Below, one piece after another: positions 32,250 through 42,478 of a DNA stretch of 64,000 nt. Made by a program: the position numbers and the translations under genes. The DNA is taken from positions 248,001 to 312,000 of the forward strand of contig NHNW01000047.1 of the NCBI GenBank assembly GCA_002786025.1, written 5' to 3'. The stretch's first letter is position 1; the number at the start of each line of letters is the position of its first letter. The notes under the pieces are model-generated. The model ran no database searches. It was not told where the DNA came from and saw nothing but the letters and a program-made list of their open reading frames with translations. The DNA is from Zasmidium citrigriseum. Its lineage: Eukaryota; Ascomycota; Dothideomycetes; Mycosphaerellales; Mycosphaerellaceae.

Positions 32250-33450
32250 CTAGCGCCTATCCTATCGCCTTCCTCTTAATTATTACTACTTATACCGACG
32301 AATCTACGGCCTAGGTACTACTAGTAGTCCTCCTATATCTTAGAAGTAATACGATTACGAATAGCTACTATTCGAGGATTCTACTACGCTAGCTCCTTAT
32401 TATAAGCTACGTTAAAGCCTATATCTCGATCCTCTAGCTACTAGGCGTCGATACTATCGTCTATTATTATATTAGGGTATCGATTAATAAAGTTATAGAC
32501 TACGGCTAAGGTAGTTACGAATCGTACCTATTAATAAATACTAGTACTAGTATTAGGCCTATTACGTAATACTCGCTATCGGATCTTCTATATACTAAAT
32601 AGCCGCTTAATATAGTTCCTAAACTAGGAATAGCGTAGGTTAAAGAGCTCTTCCTTAGTCTCTAGCTTCCGGTTTAACGCCTTATATTCGTAAAGGTAGT
32701 ACTTAGTTCTTAGATACGGCGTTAATAGCTCCTTCGACGCGTTATACCTAGCGTCCGCTAAATAATAGGTACTAGCTAGTATATTAAATCCGTAACGACG
32801 TACGTAGCGTATTACGATCTTATCGTTTACTAACCCTTTATAGTCGCTTTAGATATATACGAAGTTACCGTCGAAGTCGTAAGTAGCTATTACATTCTAC
32901 GTAATACCCGCCTTATAACTTCGCTACGCCTATCTATTATCGTCTTCGGTTATATAGGCGGGTATATAGGTACCGTCGATAGCGCCTATATAACCCTTTA
33001 GATAGGGCTAGGCCTTTAGATTCGATACTAGTAGCGAGAGTAGGTTACTTAGCGGCTTAATCTAGTCTACTACTATCTAATATAATAGGCGAGTAATACT
33101 ATAGATTAAGCGCTTCGGTAAGGTAGTTAAGTACTAATATTTTAAACGTAGAGCTATTATTATCGATCTATAGGCATAATACTTAAGAAATATTACTATC
33201 GCTTCCTTAGGCGATATTATACGGCCGCCGAGTCCTTTACCTACCTCGCCTAGTCTATATCGCTTTAACTTAGCTACTAAATCTATAAATACCGACCTTC
33301 GAAGGCGTATCGTTTATAAGTAATATTCCTCTAGACCTTCCTTAATTAGATAGGCGACTTCTACGCTACGGCCTAGCTCTAGTAATATATTAATAACTCT
33401 AGGTAGCTAGTATCGATATAGCTCGTAGTTACGCTTATATCTTTCTTCTT
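32250..33450 (-). pseudogene. Relic of Harbinger nuclease (DDE_Tnp_4)
   Basis: Read on the minus strand through RIP stops, the order is KGYIGAIDGTYIPAY, a TEDD stretch, NVIATYDFDGNFVYI, a degraded W.GS..D-like segment (SDYKGLVND), then a C-terminal FVTTLAVVYNFINRY. That last part matches the A...LHNF helix that ends Harbinger nucleases. Stops fall where Gln and Trp codons are expected. Ends are approximate. Confidence 0.78.
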
Positions 33451-33733
33451 TAACTACCGCTACTACTATAACGCTCTTAAGTTAATTTATAGCCGTTAAC
33501 GTAGCTACGAGCTTAAGCCGTTAATCTATTAATATTAGAAGAGCTTAGACTAATATACTACCGCTAATAATAGTATATTTAAGATAAGAGATTAATATTA
33601 CGTAAAGCCGCTAATATTATAGTAGCTCTACTATAAAGTTACGTATAGGGTAGAAAATCTAACTCTCTTATCGAATTTTAAATTCTATACTAATATTAGA
33701 AAGTCCGAGAGATTCGCTAGATCTAGTAGACGA

Positions 33734-33758
33734 GATTCGAATCGATAGTAAACAAGAC
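33734..33758. repeat. Subterminal copy of the terminal repeat
   Basis: Reads GATTCGAATCGATAGTAAAC, nearly the right terminal repeat (GATTCGAATCGCAGTAAAC) about 90 bp inside it. Differences are mainly C-to-T or G-to-A type plus one extra base. Confidence 0.65.
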
Positions 33759-33822
33759 TAGTGTTAGATTCGACGATATCGGAGCGACAATATTATATAC
33801 TAATAATAGTGCGAATCGGTCA

Positions 33823-33847
33823 GATTCGAATCGCAGTAAACGAGGCC
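33823..33847 (-). repeat. Right terminal inverted repeat
   Basis: Partner of the left repeat. It ends CGAGGCC and is followed directly by TAA. Confidence 0.92.
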
Positions 33848-35223
33848 TAAGCATTGGCTATTTGAAAGGATCGTAGATGGAACTCTACGATTCCTCATCG
33901 CAACCATTTCTGGTACGGAGCACGGCTGAGGTGCCGCTTGACTCAAGATCCGTCGAGTAAGGGAGAAACGACCACACAACGACCATCACCAAACGAAGGG
34001 CATGCTCGCCGGGTGCCCTGCGGCAAGTGGACATCCATCGCCTTCAGCCACGATCGCATCGCAACGCCCCATTCAGGATAACCTTAAACTGACGCGCAGG
34101 ATACAGATTCATAGCCGCGGGGTTCCCATTAGGCGGAGGGTTGAGCTCGGAAGAGTTCTCATGTGGAGGAGGAGGTGCTGAGGCCGTATCGCCCATTGCT
34201 CGTACAAAACCCAACGTCCAATACTACGTTTTTGCTGCATGTTTCGCCTGTCACGAGCGCTTGCCGGCAAAAGTTCATTGAAGTTTCAATAGTCGCCTGC
34301 GCTCGCGTGGCAGAGAAGGTCACCAGGTGAGGTCATGCTGGCGGTGGGAAATTGCAACATGAATCCAGCACCATAGAGACTACTTCTGCATCGCTGATCA
34401 AGCTGTCAATCGTCGACCGTGTCCACGACAACGCGCATTGCTGGCATCATTGCTGTAAAGCGGAAGAGGTGCGCGAGGAGATTCATGTAAGAATCATGTT
34501 GCAGGAGCTGTCGCGCATTTAGAGTTCATGCTCGACGAATCGACGATAGCTGTCATGATTTGGTCGATCCAAGTAGGCGGGCTCGGGTCCGTTCTGTGAA
34601 GAGCCATTGTTCGTTGAATATTGCCTCGCGACACTTCAAGGATGTAGGGCAGATGCTCAGACTCTACCATGTATTGAAAGGAAGTGTTTGTTGTTGAGCT
34701 TGGAATATTGGAAGTGGCACTTTCGAGCTTGGTAGGATTGAGACAGTTTTTGCTTGTTCGGCATCTTCTTGAAATTCAACATGTCGCTAATGCTAACTGC
34801 AAATGTGCTGAGAGGGTATCTCTGTAACATAAATCATCAATCATTATCGCACCGTTCCGTGATTTCGTTTCCTTCATGCCTGATGCAACACTGGACCTGC
34901 CCAGGTTGCCCTACGTCCATAGCCAGCCCTGCTAGCATCAAGTCGTACTTCGTCTCCAATTCCATCTTCCTTCTCCCTTCCTCCACATGGTGCCTCTGCC
35001 CATTCCTCCGTACCAAGTGTACACGTAGAAGTGTGTTCGTCACTCGGTTTAACGTCTCCGTCGGTGGAACTTCATCCTGTTGAAGTTTGTATATGAACGC
35101 CCTCATTGTTGAGGTGTTGTTGACGGCAGTGCCGTCTTAGGCTGGATTGCTCCCATGGGAAGATGTAGCATGTGTGATGCTTCGATTGTATTCGTAATGT
35201 GGTCTCCGGTCTCCAGGTGGCTT
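33848..35223. other. 1.4-kb gene-poor region right of transposon
   Basis: Normal base composition resumes at once. Apart from the small minus-strand frame described separately (34044-34196), only short frames without family signal are present. Confidence 0.45.
34044..34196 (-). CDS. Possible small ORF or exon, 50 codons
   Basis: ATG at 34196 opens a 50-residue frame: Pro-rich MGDTASAPPPPHENSSELN, then NPAAMNLYPARQFKVILNG, and a stop. The composition is protein-like, with a compact Pro/Asn-rich start and a hydrophobic-basic end. I recognise no family and found no convincing splice partner. It could be the first exon of a gene, a microprotein, or chance. Confidence 0.25.
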   Translation of the reverse strand: MGDTASAPPPPHENSSELNPPPNGNPAAMNLYPARQFKVILNGALRCDRG

Positions 35224-35712
35224 TCAGCGTTTCACCAATCCCACGAGTGCAGCACATCGGCTGCAGTACCAGAGGTTGAGGCCATACTGGATCATGTTGC
35301 TCTTTCCAGTCTTGATATCGAGGCTGGGAGTGCGCTGGCATCTTGAGCATCTCGCAAATTCAGGTGACGAAAATGCCGAGCCGAATGAGCTGCCCGATTC
35401 GTTTGATGAGGTGGAGTCGTCACTGGTAACGTGGAGGACATTCTGCATAGGATATGGCTTTGGCCGAGGGGAGCCATGAGCGGCGGATGTTTGCATCGAC
35501 ATGAACGCCGTCGATGCCTTTGAAGTGCCGTGTTCGTGTGGGAGGAAGTACTCCCGGCAAGATAATAGCGGGTGTTGCGAGTAGGCTGGCGTGCAGTCGT
35601 CGTGGCAGAGCGTTGGCGAAGAGCAGGGCGTCTCGACGGAAAAGTGATCGTAACTCGGAGGTACGATGCTGAAGTAGTCCGGACGGCGGTCGACGTCGTT
35701 ATGGGGTAGCAT
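35224..35712 (-). CDS. Small zinc-ribbon-like hypothetical protein
   Basis: Single-exon frame of 162 residues opening MLPHNDVDRRPDYFSIVPPSY. The first 110 residues are Ser/Pro/His-rich. The C-terminal part has CxxC pairs at 122/125 (RCSRCQRTPSLD) and 150/153 (LWYCSRCAALVG), separated by a short basic-aromatic stretch. This is the spacing of a small zinc ribbon. I do not know a named family or a function. The long regular frame, the paired CxxC motifs and a good ATG support a real gene. No introns are evident. Confidence 0.62.
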   Translation of the reverse strand: MLPHNDVDRRPDYFSIVPPSYDHFSVETPCSSPTLCHDDCTPAYSQHPLLSCREYFLPHEHGTSKASTAFMSMQTSAAHGSPRPKPYPMQNVLHVTSDDSTSSNESGSSFGSAFSSPEFARCSRCQRTPSLDIKTGKSNMIQYGLNLWYCSRCAALVGLVKR

Positions 35713-38039
35713 AGTGGTTACGACATTAGAAGGCCGTCGAAGGGTGGAGCGATCTGTATTTCACCACCAGTCGAAACGCTGGAATGTGTGTGTGATTGAC
35801 AACCGGGCGAGCGATTACGAAAGCTCTGCAGCCGAGCCTGCTCGAGATATATGAAGGGCCAGCGGCCCAAGCCATCCTCGATCGTTTCAGGCATCGAAGA
35901 TTACCGGGTGTGTGAGCGTGACAGGACTCCGGCAGGGCGAGGCCAGCAGGAGCGCGAGCAGCCAAGCGACCGCGCCCACAGGCAGGCCGACGAGTGCAGC
36001 GAGAAGTGGTCGAGCAGGCACTAGGCCGCGCTGTGCCTGCCAGATCGCCGCCCAATCATGCGATCTGCTCTGGGCGCACTGCAGACGGCGTTTGTGCGAA
36101 TCGCTGATGCACTGCGCCGATGGCGATGGCCGACCGCGGGTAGCATGCGCCATCTTCGATCACCGCTTTTCTGTAGCCTGTTTGCGCCTCACCCGCGCGC
36201 TCCAACTCCCGGCCATTGGCTGGATGCTGGCCACTTTTCACGGAGCCAGAGCCGTCCTTGTTCTTCTGCGCCACAGCTCGATGGACCCAGATCTCGCGAT
36301 GGCGCTCGAATGATCCGCAGGCCATCGACCATTTGGCAATTTCCAGGAGACACCTCCGTTCCTCTGGACACATACACGACGCTGCGTTACCGGCCACGTC
36401 TCCTGCGCCTTGTGACCAATATCTCCTGCCAAGCAAGGTCAGCGTCAACAGTCATACACTACTGCCTGAGTCTAAGCAGCGGATGAGGCGTCGGGAGGGA
36501 GCTGTCGCGAAGTGTAAACAACCGCGAGCGGGCCTCAAACAGGCCTCAGGGGATGTGGCTCGCTCGCACGGAAGCAGGCATCGAGGAAGCAGCAGCAAAC
36601 AGCAGTCTCATGCGACAAGGCCATCGATCCGAAGATGCCGCGACATACCGGCCGCACGACCTGTCTCGAAGTTGAGCCTTTCCAAGGACCGGTCAACCCG
36701 AGGACAACCCCAATAATGGAGCTCTTGCAGCATGTAGCTTCCAACAGGTCGACCGGCATTCGTATGGCACTCAATAGCTTGACTTCGAATACGGCGAATG
36801 CATGCCACACGCCAAAGAAGCCTCAGGATACCCGTTTCCTTACCGTCGACTGCGGTGCGGTCCGAAGCTGAGTTTGAGCCTGGACCGTTCTATCGAATTC
36901 TGAGCTTACAACGCAGTCACAACCACCCTTTCCGGCCTCACATGCTGTAGCTTTCGGTATTTCGGGATCCGTGGATCCAGCTCACGCCGAGGGTTCACTG
37001 CGAGATGATCTTGCAATCGTCCCTGGATCATTGTGTACCCTTATTTGAAACGACGAGAAGCAGGAAGACCTTTTACACTGGACACCGGCTCGAAAACTTG
37101 AAACATTGTCTCCTTTGGAAGTCTAGAACATCAGGCGACAGCCAGACAGCTGACAGTATTTGGTGGCTCATCATCATGTGAAGCCATCCAGCAAGAATGC
37201 CACCGAGGTACCGGCGACTGCTCCAGACGTGTTCAATCTGCACACAGTAATCTGCCGTGCAACCGGGTAATCAAAGCAGGACTTTGCAAAAATACATCGT
37301 GAAGGTCGGCGTCAAGGCCTGGACCGTCGTCCGCCAAACGCCTGCCATTCGGCCACAAAATAGTAGGAAAAACGGTTTGCTGATCCCCACCCAGCAGATG
37401 CTCTCCTCGAAACGGCCCGAAGCAAGTCATTCTCTAGTAACAAAGTATTTGCAGTGGCTCCTTCTGGCCAACCAGAGACTCTGGACCCAGCTTTTGACCA
37501 CCTACTCCGAATGGAAGGGTGGCAAACTCTGGGCCTATAGGACGCAACCTGGCCAAATCGCAGAACCGATCGAGCGCGCCTATACACCGGCCTAGAACAA
37601 TTTCTAAAGATCGCAGGTTATAGGCGGCATATTCCGGAATGGAAGGCAGTGCCGCCACGGCTAAGACGAGGGATGCGGTCGTTCTCGGTCGGAGACCGTC
37701 GAGACGTGGAAACCAAGTGGCTTGTGGATTGATGCTGAAACGCCCCCTACTTGATCTGGACCGACTCCAACCACCTGATGTCTGAACGCAGTGCACCTTG
37801 GGAAACAAAGGACACATTGCATGAAATACAGGGTCTGGCTCGATTTCGAGAAGGACTGGATCCAGCTCCGCCGCGTTGTAGTGACAGCAAACGCCTCCAG
37901 CCCATCGATTGGTGGCCTGCTGTACGCTCAATCGAGCCATGACAGCACGAAGGCAACAGGGCCTCTTTGTGTGACTGCTTTTTCGAAGCCATGGTAGTCT
38001 TACACATCACGCCTTCACGCGGCTCGCCTGGATCTTCCG
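35713..38039. other. 2.3-kb gene-poor region
   Basis: Several overlapping frames of 90-170 codons occur on both strands (for example 36058-36486 plus, 37434-37940 minus). None has a recognisable domain or a coherent splice model. I see no confident gene. It may hold a degraded gene or a long regulatory region. Confidence 0.4.
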
Positions 38040-38440
38040 TCACACATCGAAGTCAGCCCACAACCTGGACCGATCCAGAAGCATCCCCTTGTCGTCGAAC
38101 AGGACGCCTTCTCCCTCGAGCAGCTGGAGCTTCTTCTCTGTGTTGATGCCACTCGGTGCCTTCTGCCATTCACCTTTGAAGCCGCCGACATACTGCAGTG
38201 TGTCAGTGGCTCCGTCAGTATGATTGCTTCTTTGGTACGTACGCCGTCTGCACTGATGACTCGGTGGCAGGGGACCTCAGGCGCGAACGGGTTTCGTCGG
38301 AGAGCGCCTCCAACGGCGCGTGGACTGGAGCTCAGTGCCTTGGACATGGCAGCATAGGTGCTGACTTTGCCTGATGGTATCTGCTTGAGAAGCGTGTAGA
38401 CACGGGTCTGGTACTCAGTAATGGTAGGTTGGGCAGCCAT
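38040..38440 (-). CDS. O6-methylguanine-DNA methyltransferase-like protein
   Basis: Exons 38440-38243 and 38192-38040 join across a 50-bp intron (GTACGT..CTGCAG) to encode 116 residues. The first exon gives IPSGKVSTYAAMSKAL, RAVGGALRRNPFAPEVPCHRVISADG. The second gives YVGGFKGEW and LLEGEGVLFDD..LLDRSRLW. PCHRV carries the alkyl-acceptor Cys58, and RAVGGALRRNP is the DNA-binding helix region. Full MGMT enzymes have an N-terminal domain that is absent here, so this is the compact form seen in many fungi. Alkyltransferase-like proteins have Trp or Ala in place of this Cys, so this one could still transfer methyl groups. Role: repair of, or signalling at, alkylated guanine. Confidence 0.85.
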
Positions 38441-39151
38441 GGCGGATTTGTTGTTTCGCAGGTGTTGTCTCGAAGGTGGGTGGCAGCCGTGAAGATGTTT
38501 GCAAAACTACCCGTCCCTTCCATTGCCAGCTCGTCACCAGACGAGTTTATGGTAAAAAAGTCACGTCTCAACGCGTGAAGTCGATAGGACACTTCGACAG
38601 CAACGTCCGTGACTCAGCCGCGTTCGTCCGCAACGGCGCGCTGCCCTTGTGAGATTTGCAAGACTGCCGAGTCCCGACGATGTTCCTGGTCCTTGCTCGG
38701 TGTTGTTCATTTTTATCCATTCTCACAAGCTACTCAAGAACCAATTTCAGCAAGCCAGTCGAGTTAAGATGAATGTACTAACGCACTTGCAGACACTTCC
38801 TAATAAACAAGAAGAGGCATATCGACGAGGAGACACACCCATTCGTCCTCTACAATGGCGGGCCTCACCTAGCAACTTGCGAACCGCCTTCAGAAAGTCG
38901 ACTCTCGATTTTCTGCCCGAGCAGAGGACGAGCCATTGTCTCAGTAGTTCTCCTCGTATACCAGAGACAGCGTGGTTGCCTTTGCAAAGGCTTGGCTACG
39001 GCGAGGCTATCCGCGTCACTCAATGCGCTTGGCTCCTTGGTGCTGGCGACATACTTGTCGTTCCTACTGTTCATAACAGAGTTGAACGTGCAACGATCAT
39101 GCATGCCGCAAGCATACATTTCGTTCGTTTCTACCTTCTTGAATCCTCTCA
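38441..39151. promoter_or_regulatory. Divergent promoter, MGMT-like / GT34
   Basis: 711 bp between divergent starts. A 182-codon plus frame (38649-39197) crosses the GT34 start but shows no domain, and I reject it. Confidence 0.4.
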
Positions 39152-40150
39152 ATGTTGCGCCTGCAACCACCGGTCGTTATCTTTGTTCCAATCATAGTCT
39201 GCCTTCTGACCGCCATACAAGTCTACAAACTCACTGGATCGGTACCCATCACATCTGTACATAGACTGGGATCATCCGTATTGCGGCCTTCGAAAGCGAC
39301 TACAGCTTCAAAGTGGAACACCCTTATTCGGATGGGCTCTACGCAGCCTGTAATCGGGAAGTGTACCGTTGCCTTTGGCAAGCACAATGACGGCTATCGA
39401 AGGGCACTCGAAACTCATCTCGCCCATTCCGACTATCACGGATACCCCACCTATCTCCTCGACCATCGGATTCTCGACGGCCTCTGGTCCAAAGAAGCCG
39501 CACTGCTCGATGTCATGTTGGAGCAACTATCACGCCCTGCCGGCGAACGACTGGAGTGGCTCGTCTGGTTCGATGCTGATGCCTTGGTCATGAACAAGCT
39601 CGTGCCCCTGGAACTGTTCTTATCGCCGGAAGGTTGGGACGAGGTACACTTGCTCTACACCAAAGATTGGAACGGGCTCAACAACGGTATGTTCTTCCTT
39701 CGAGTCTCGGAGTGGAGTCTGGAACTCCTATCGTCCATCCTTGCGTTCCGGACCTTTTTCCCGGACGAGGATCTTCCCTTCACCGAGCAGTCAGCGATGG
39801 GCAAGATCATTCAGATGGGCAAGTATCATGAAAAAGCTGTCCAGTGCCCGCCGCAGTGGTTCAATGCATACCCGAGCGATGGTGGCGAGCTCGACCTGCA
39901 TTACGACCATCGTCCAGGCCAGTTCCTGGTTCACTTTGCAGGGGTGGGGGATAAAAGCAAAGCGATTGAGGAGTGGTTGGAGAAGCTGGAGGTTGACCGC
40001 CGGCACTGGGAGATGCCGATTAGAGAGACCAACTATGAGCAACAAGTCCAAGCATTTTGGAATGGCCTGAGAGCAGAGAGGGAGCAGCAGCAGAAACTGC
40101 AAGCAGAGGAGCAGTTGGAGGAGACAGCTGTTGATGGTGATGCAGGATGA
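39152..40150 (+). CDS. Glycosyltransferase family 34 (Gma12/Mnn10 type)
   Basis: Single exon, 332 residues. An N-terminal hydrophobic helix at about 7-24 makes it a type II Golgi membrane protein. Then KCTVAFGKHNDGYRRALETHLAHSDYHGYPTYLLD matches the GT34 N-terminal motif. WSKEAALLDVML and WLVWFDADALVMN follow, with the metal-binding DAD at 141-143. NNGMFFLRVSEWS, EQSAMGKII, and a late HFAGVGDKSKAIEEWL close the fold. Members are alpha-1,2-galactosyl- or alpha-1,6-mannosyl-transferases acting on mannan side chains. The precise linkage cannot be read from the sequence. The C-terminus is Gln/Glu-rich. Confidence 0.88.
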   Translation: MLRLQPPVVIFVPIIVCLLTAIQVYKLTGSVPITSVHRLGSSVLRPSKATTASKWNTLIRMGSTQPVIGKCTVAFGKHNDGYRRALETHLAHSDYHGYPTYLLDHRILDGLWSKEAALLDVMLEQLSRPAGERLEWLVWFDADALVMNKLVPLELFLSPEGWDEVHLLYTKDWNGLNNGMFFLRVSEWSLELLSSILAFRTFFPDEDLPFTEQSAMGKIIQMGKYHEKAVQCPPQWFNAYPSDGGELDLHYDHRPGQFLVHFAGVGDKSKAIEEWLEKLEVDRRHWEMPIRETNYEQQVQAFWNGLRAEREQQQKLQAEEQLEETAVDGDAG

Positions 40151-40621
40151 AGCTGTTCGAGTGATGGTAGTTATCGCTCGCCGATCTGCATGGAGATCCA
40201 TAGACCATACACATCGAACAGATAGCACCACGTCCATTGGAAACAGATGCTCGAAGAATATAGAGCCATAGCATAGAATAGGGGCAACGATGTCGTGTCG
40301 TCTCTCTTCCCCGCCTCGCCGCCTCGGCCAGTGACGTTGAAGAGCGGCCCAAGCTCCGCTAGCTCTCGATTGATGCCAACGTGACCTCCATGAGGCTGAC
40401 CTGGCAACAACAATCGTCTGCCTGCCGAGAGTTCTTCTAACATCTACACCAGTGTCTAATACCAATGTCTATGGAATGACATGTCTCCAGTGAGGGCATG
40501 ACGCCCGCGGAAGCAAGCCGACCCCGCCGATCATTCGACCTCACCTCCTCCCTGCACACGACGTAATCGCAGAACCAGGCACGTGCAGTAATACACACCT
40601 CCATTCACGACCTCTCACAGC
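40151..40621. other. Intergenic
   Basis: 3' flank of the GT34 gene and promoter of the MFS gene. No gene is seen. Confidence 0.45.
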
Positions 40622-42478
40622 ATGCCGCGACTCTTTCCGAAACTCACCGCCTCGGGGCTGCAGGCGGCGACATACCTCTGCGGCATCGCGCTCTTCTCCA
40701 TCTCATTCCTGGTCTTTCTAAACAGTAGCATCTCATTCGTGGTCACGGAAGTAATAGGACAGAAGAAGAATGTCGGAGACGCAGTCGGGACGCTTGGGTT
40801 CGCGGATGAGCTGTTGGCACTGGTGGCGTGTCCGTTATGGGGAATGCTGTCGGATCGCATTGGAGTAAGGGCGGTTGCGGTCATCGGATACTGCATCGTG
40901 GCTTTCAGCCTGGCGTGTTTGGTCCAGAGTACTAATGTCTACCCGGAGCTGTTGATGGGAAGGCTGTTGTTCAGCCTTGGTGGGGCGGCTTGTTCGACCA
41001 TGGTCACTGCGGTGCTGCCTGCGATGGTGGCCGAGAGGGAGCAAGATGAGGACAAGACGGATGAAGAGCAAGCTGCTCCCAATGGACACGCGGCGAGGCT
41101 GAGAGAAGAGGAGAGAGTTGGAAGAAGTGGGAGCATCGGGCATGCGACGTCTCCCAGCGTTGCGTCTGAGCTCACCATAACGCCGGCGAGCTATGCCTCT
41201 GAGTATCAGCGCACGCGGAACGCACCGCCCAAAGGCACCCAAGAGCAGGAAGAGACGGAAGAGAATGACTTGGACAAGACTACAGGGACATCGCAACTGG
41301 CTGGTCTGGTTGGCTTCTTTACGGGAGCTGGAGCGCTGGTCGCATTGGCTATCTTCCTTCCACTGCCAGCCTATCTTCAGGACGACGGATTCGGCCAGGC
41401 GCAGAGCGTACAGATCAGCTTTTACATTGTCGCTGTCATCGCGCTCTGTGTGGGAGTATTCATCTTCTTTGGCCTTCGCAACCTACCAGGCGAAGAGAAC
41501 AAGAGCTTCGCCGCTTTACTCCGGCCGCCTTATGACGAGACAACTACAATGGGTCCTGACGGCCATCCACACACGACTCTATCACCAGCGCCATCCTACT
41601 TCGCCTTGGCCAAAGAATCGGCTAAACTTGGTTTCACGGACCCCGCCATTGGTCTAGGGTACCTAGGAGGCTTTGTGGCACGTGCATCATCTGTGGGCAT
41701 CAGCCTGTTCATACCGCTCTTCGTCAATGCCTACTTTGTACGCACTGGCCTCTGTACATCGAATCCGGACAACCTCACAGATATCAAGAAGCAGTGTGAG
41801 CGAGCATACAAACTTGCTGCAGCCTTGACTGGTATTGGAGAGCTGGCCGCTTTGATCTGCGCTCCACTATTTGGATGGCTTGGAGGTCGCGCTGCGAAAG
41901 GGAGATCAGAATGGCCACTACTTGTCGCATCGATAGTAGGTGTGGCCGGATACGTGAGCTTCGGTCTTCTCAGGAATCCAGACGCTTTCCATGGTGACGG
42001 AGGACAATGGGCTTTCCTGTCAGTCATCTTGATCGGCATCAGTCAAATCGGCGCCATTGTCTGCTCACTCGGTCTGCTCGGACGAGGCATCAATCTGAAT
42101 ACCAAGCCTGCCGAAACGACGTTTGACGCCAGACCCGGCACAGCAGCAACACTGAGACAGGCTGAAGTCGGTCCAGCTGAAGGAGATGACACAGCACCAC
42201 TGCTTCCAAATGCCAGACCGAAGCCCGACAGCAGTAAAATTGACCGGTCGCGGCTGAAAGGAAGCATAGCAGGAATGTATAGCTTGGCTGGTGGAGCAGG
42301 CATTCTGCTCTTGACCAAGTTAGGAGGAGCGCTCTTTGACTCATGGACGTCAGGGGCCCCGTTCTTCTTGATGGCTATCTTCAATGCTTTGCTGGTCGTG
42401 GCCATCGTCATAGTGGGTGGAGGTACGGCGATTCTGAGAAAGCACCAAGTAAATAACCCTCCTGCGAGGAGTGGGTAG
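40622..42478 (+). CDS. Major facilitator superfamily transporter
   Basis: Single exon, 618 residues with about 11-12 hydrophobic helices. The loop after helix 2 reads GMLSDRIGVRAVAVIGY, the MFS signature (G.xxDrxGrr-like). A long hydrophilic loop (about 140-220, acidic, with Ser/Thr) splits the N-terminal bundle: helices 1-4 precede it and the next helix begins LAGLVGFFTGAGALVALAIF. The C-terminal half includes LGGFVARASSVGISLFIPLFVNAYFV and a final LLTKLGGALFD..TSGAPFFLMAIFNALLVVAIVIVGG. The substrate is unknown. It is not an obvious sugar or drug:H+ antiporter subtype by the motifs I can see. The large central loops are typical of a fungal-specific MFS branch. Confidence 0.82.
   Translation: MPRLFPKLTASGLQAATYLCGIALFSISFLVFLNSSISFVVTEVIGQKKNVGDAVGTLGFADELLALVACPLWGMLSDRIGVRAVAVIGYCIVAFSLACLVQSTNVYPELLMGRLLFSLGGAACSTMVTAVLPAMVAEREQDEDKTDEEQAAPNGHAARLREEERVGRSGSIGHATSPSVASELTITPASYASEYQRTRNAPPKGTQEQEETEENDLDKTTGTSQLAGLVGFFTGAGALVALAIFLPLPAYLQDDGFGQAQSVQISFYIVAVIALCVGVFIFFGLRNLPGEENKSFAALLRPPYDETTTMGPDGHPHTTLSPAPSYFALAKESAKLGFTDPAIGLGYLGGFVARASSVGISLFIPLFVNAYFVRTGLCTSNPDNLTDIKKQCERAYKLAAALTGIGELAALICAPLFGWLGGRAAKGRSEWPLLVASIVGVAGYVSFGLLRNPDAFHGDGGQWAFLSVILIGISQIGAIVCSLGLLGRGINLNTKPAETTFDARPGTAATLRQAEVGPAEGDDTAPLLPNARPKPDSSKIDRSRLKGSIAGMYSLAGGAGILLLTKLGGALFDSWTSGAPFFLMAIFNALLVVAIVIVGGGTAILRKHQVNNPPARSG

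Larger units (their letters stand above)
30487..33847. mobile_element. PIF/Harbinger-type DNA transposon, heavily RIP-mutated
   Basis: A 3,361-bp block is bounded by 25-bp terminal inverted repeats that begin GGCCTCGTTTACT. The flanking trinucleotides TGA (left) and TAA (right) fit a TWA-type target duplication with one transition. Inside, CpA and TpG are almost absent while CpG stays common and TpA dominates. This is the signature of repeat-induced point mutation in its CpA context. No open frame longer than 60 codons survives. On the minus strand near 32,950-33,000 the remains read KGYIGAIDGTYIPAY, the first catalytic-Asp region of a DDE_Tnp_4/Harbinger nuclease. Just downstream is NVIATYDFDGNF, the matching N-V-ACDFD-like motif. 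The plus strand holds relics of a second frame. Confidence 0.87.

Noticed and set aside
37257..37940. 112- and 168-codon frames in the gene-poor region
   Set aside because: The plus frame lacks ATG, the minus frame has no domain, and neither has convincing splice partners.
38649..39197. 182-codon frame over the GT34 start
   Set aside because: Overlaps the GT34 membrane-anchor exon in another frame; low-complexity and without motif.
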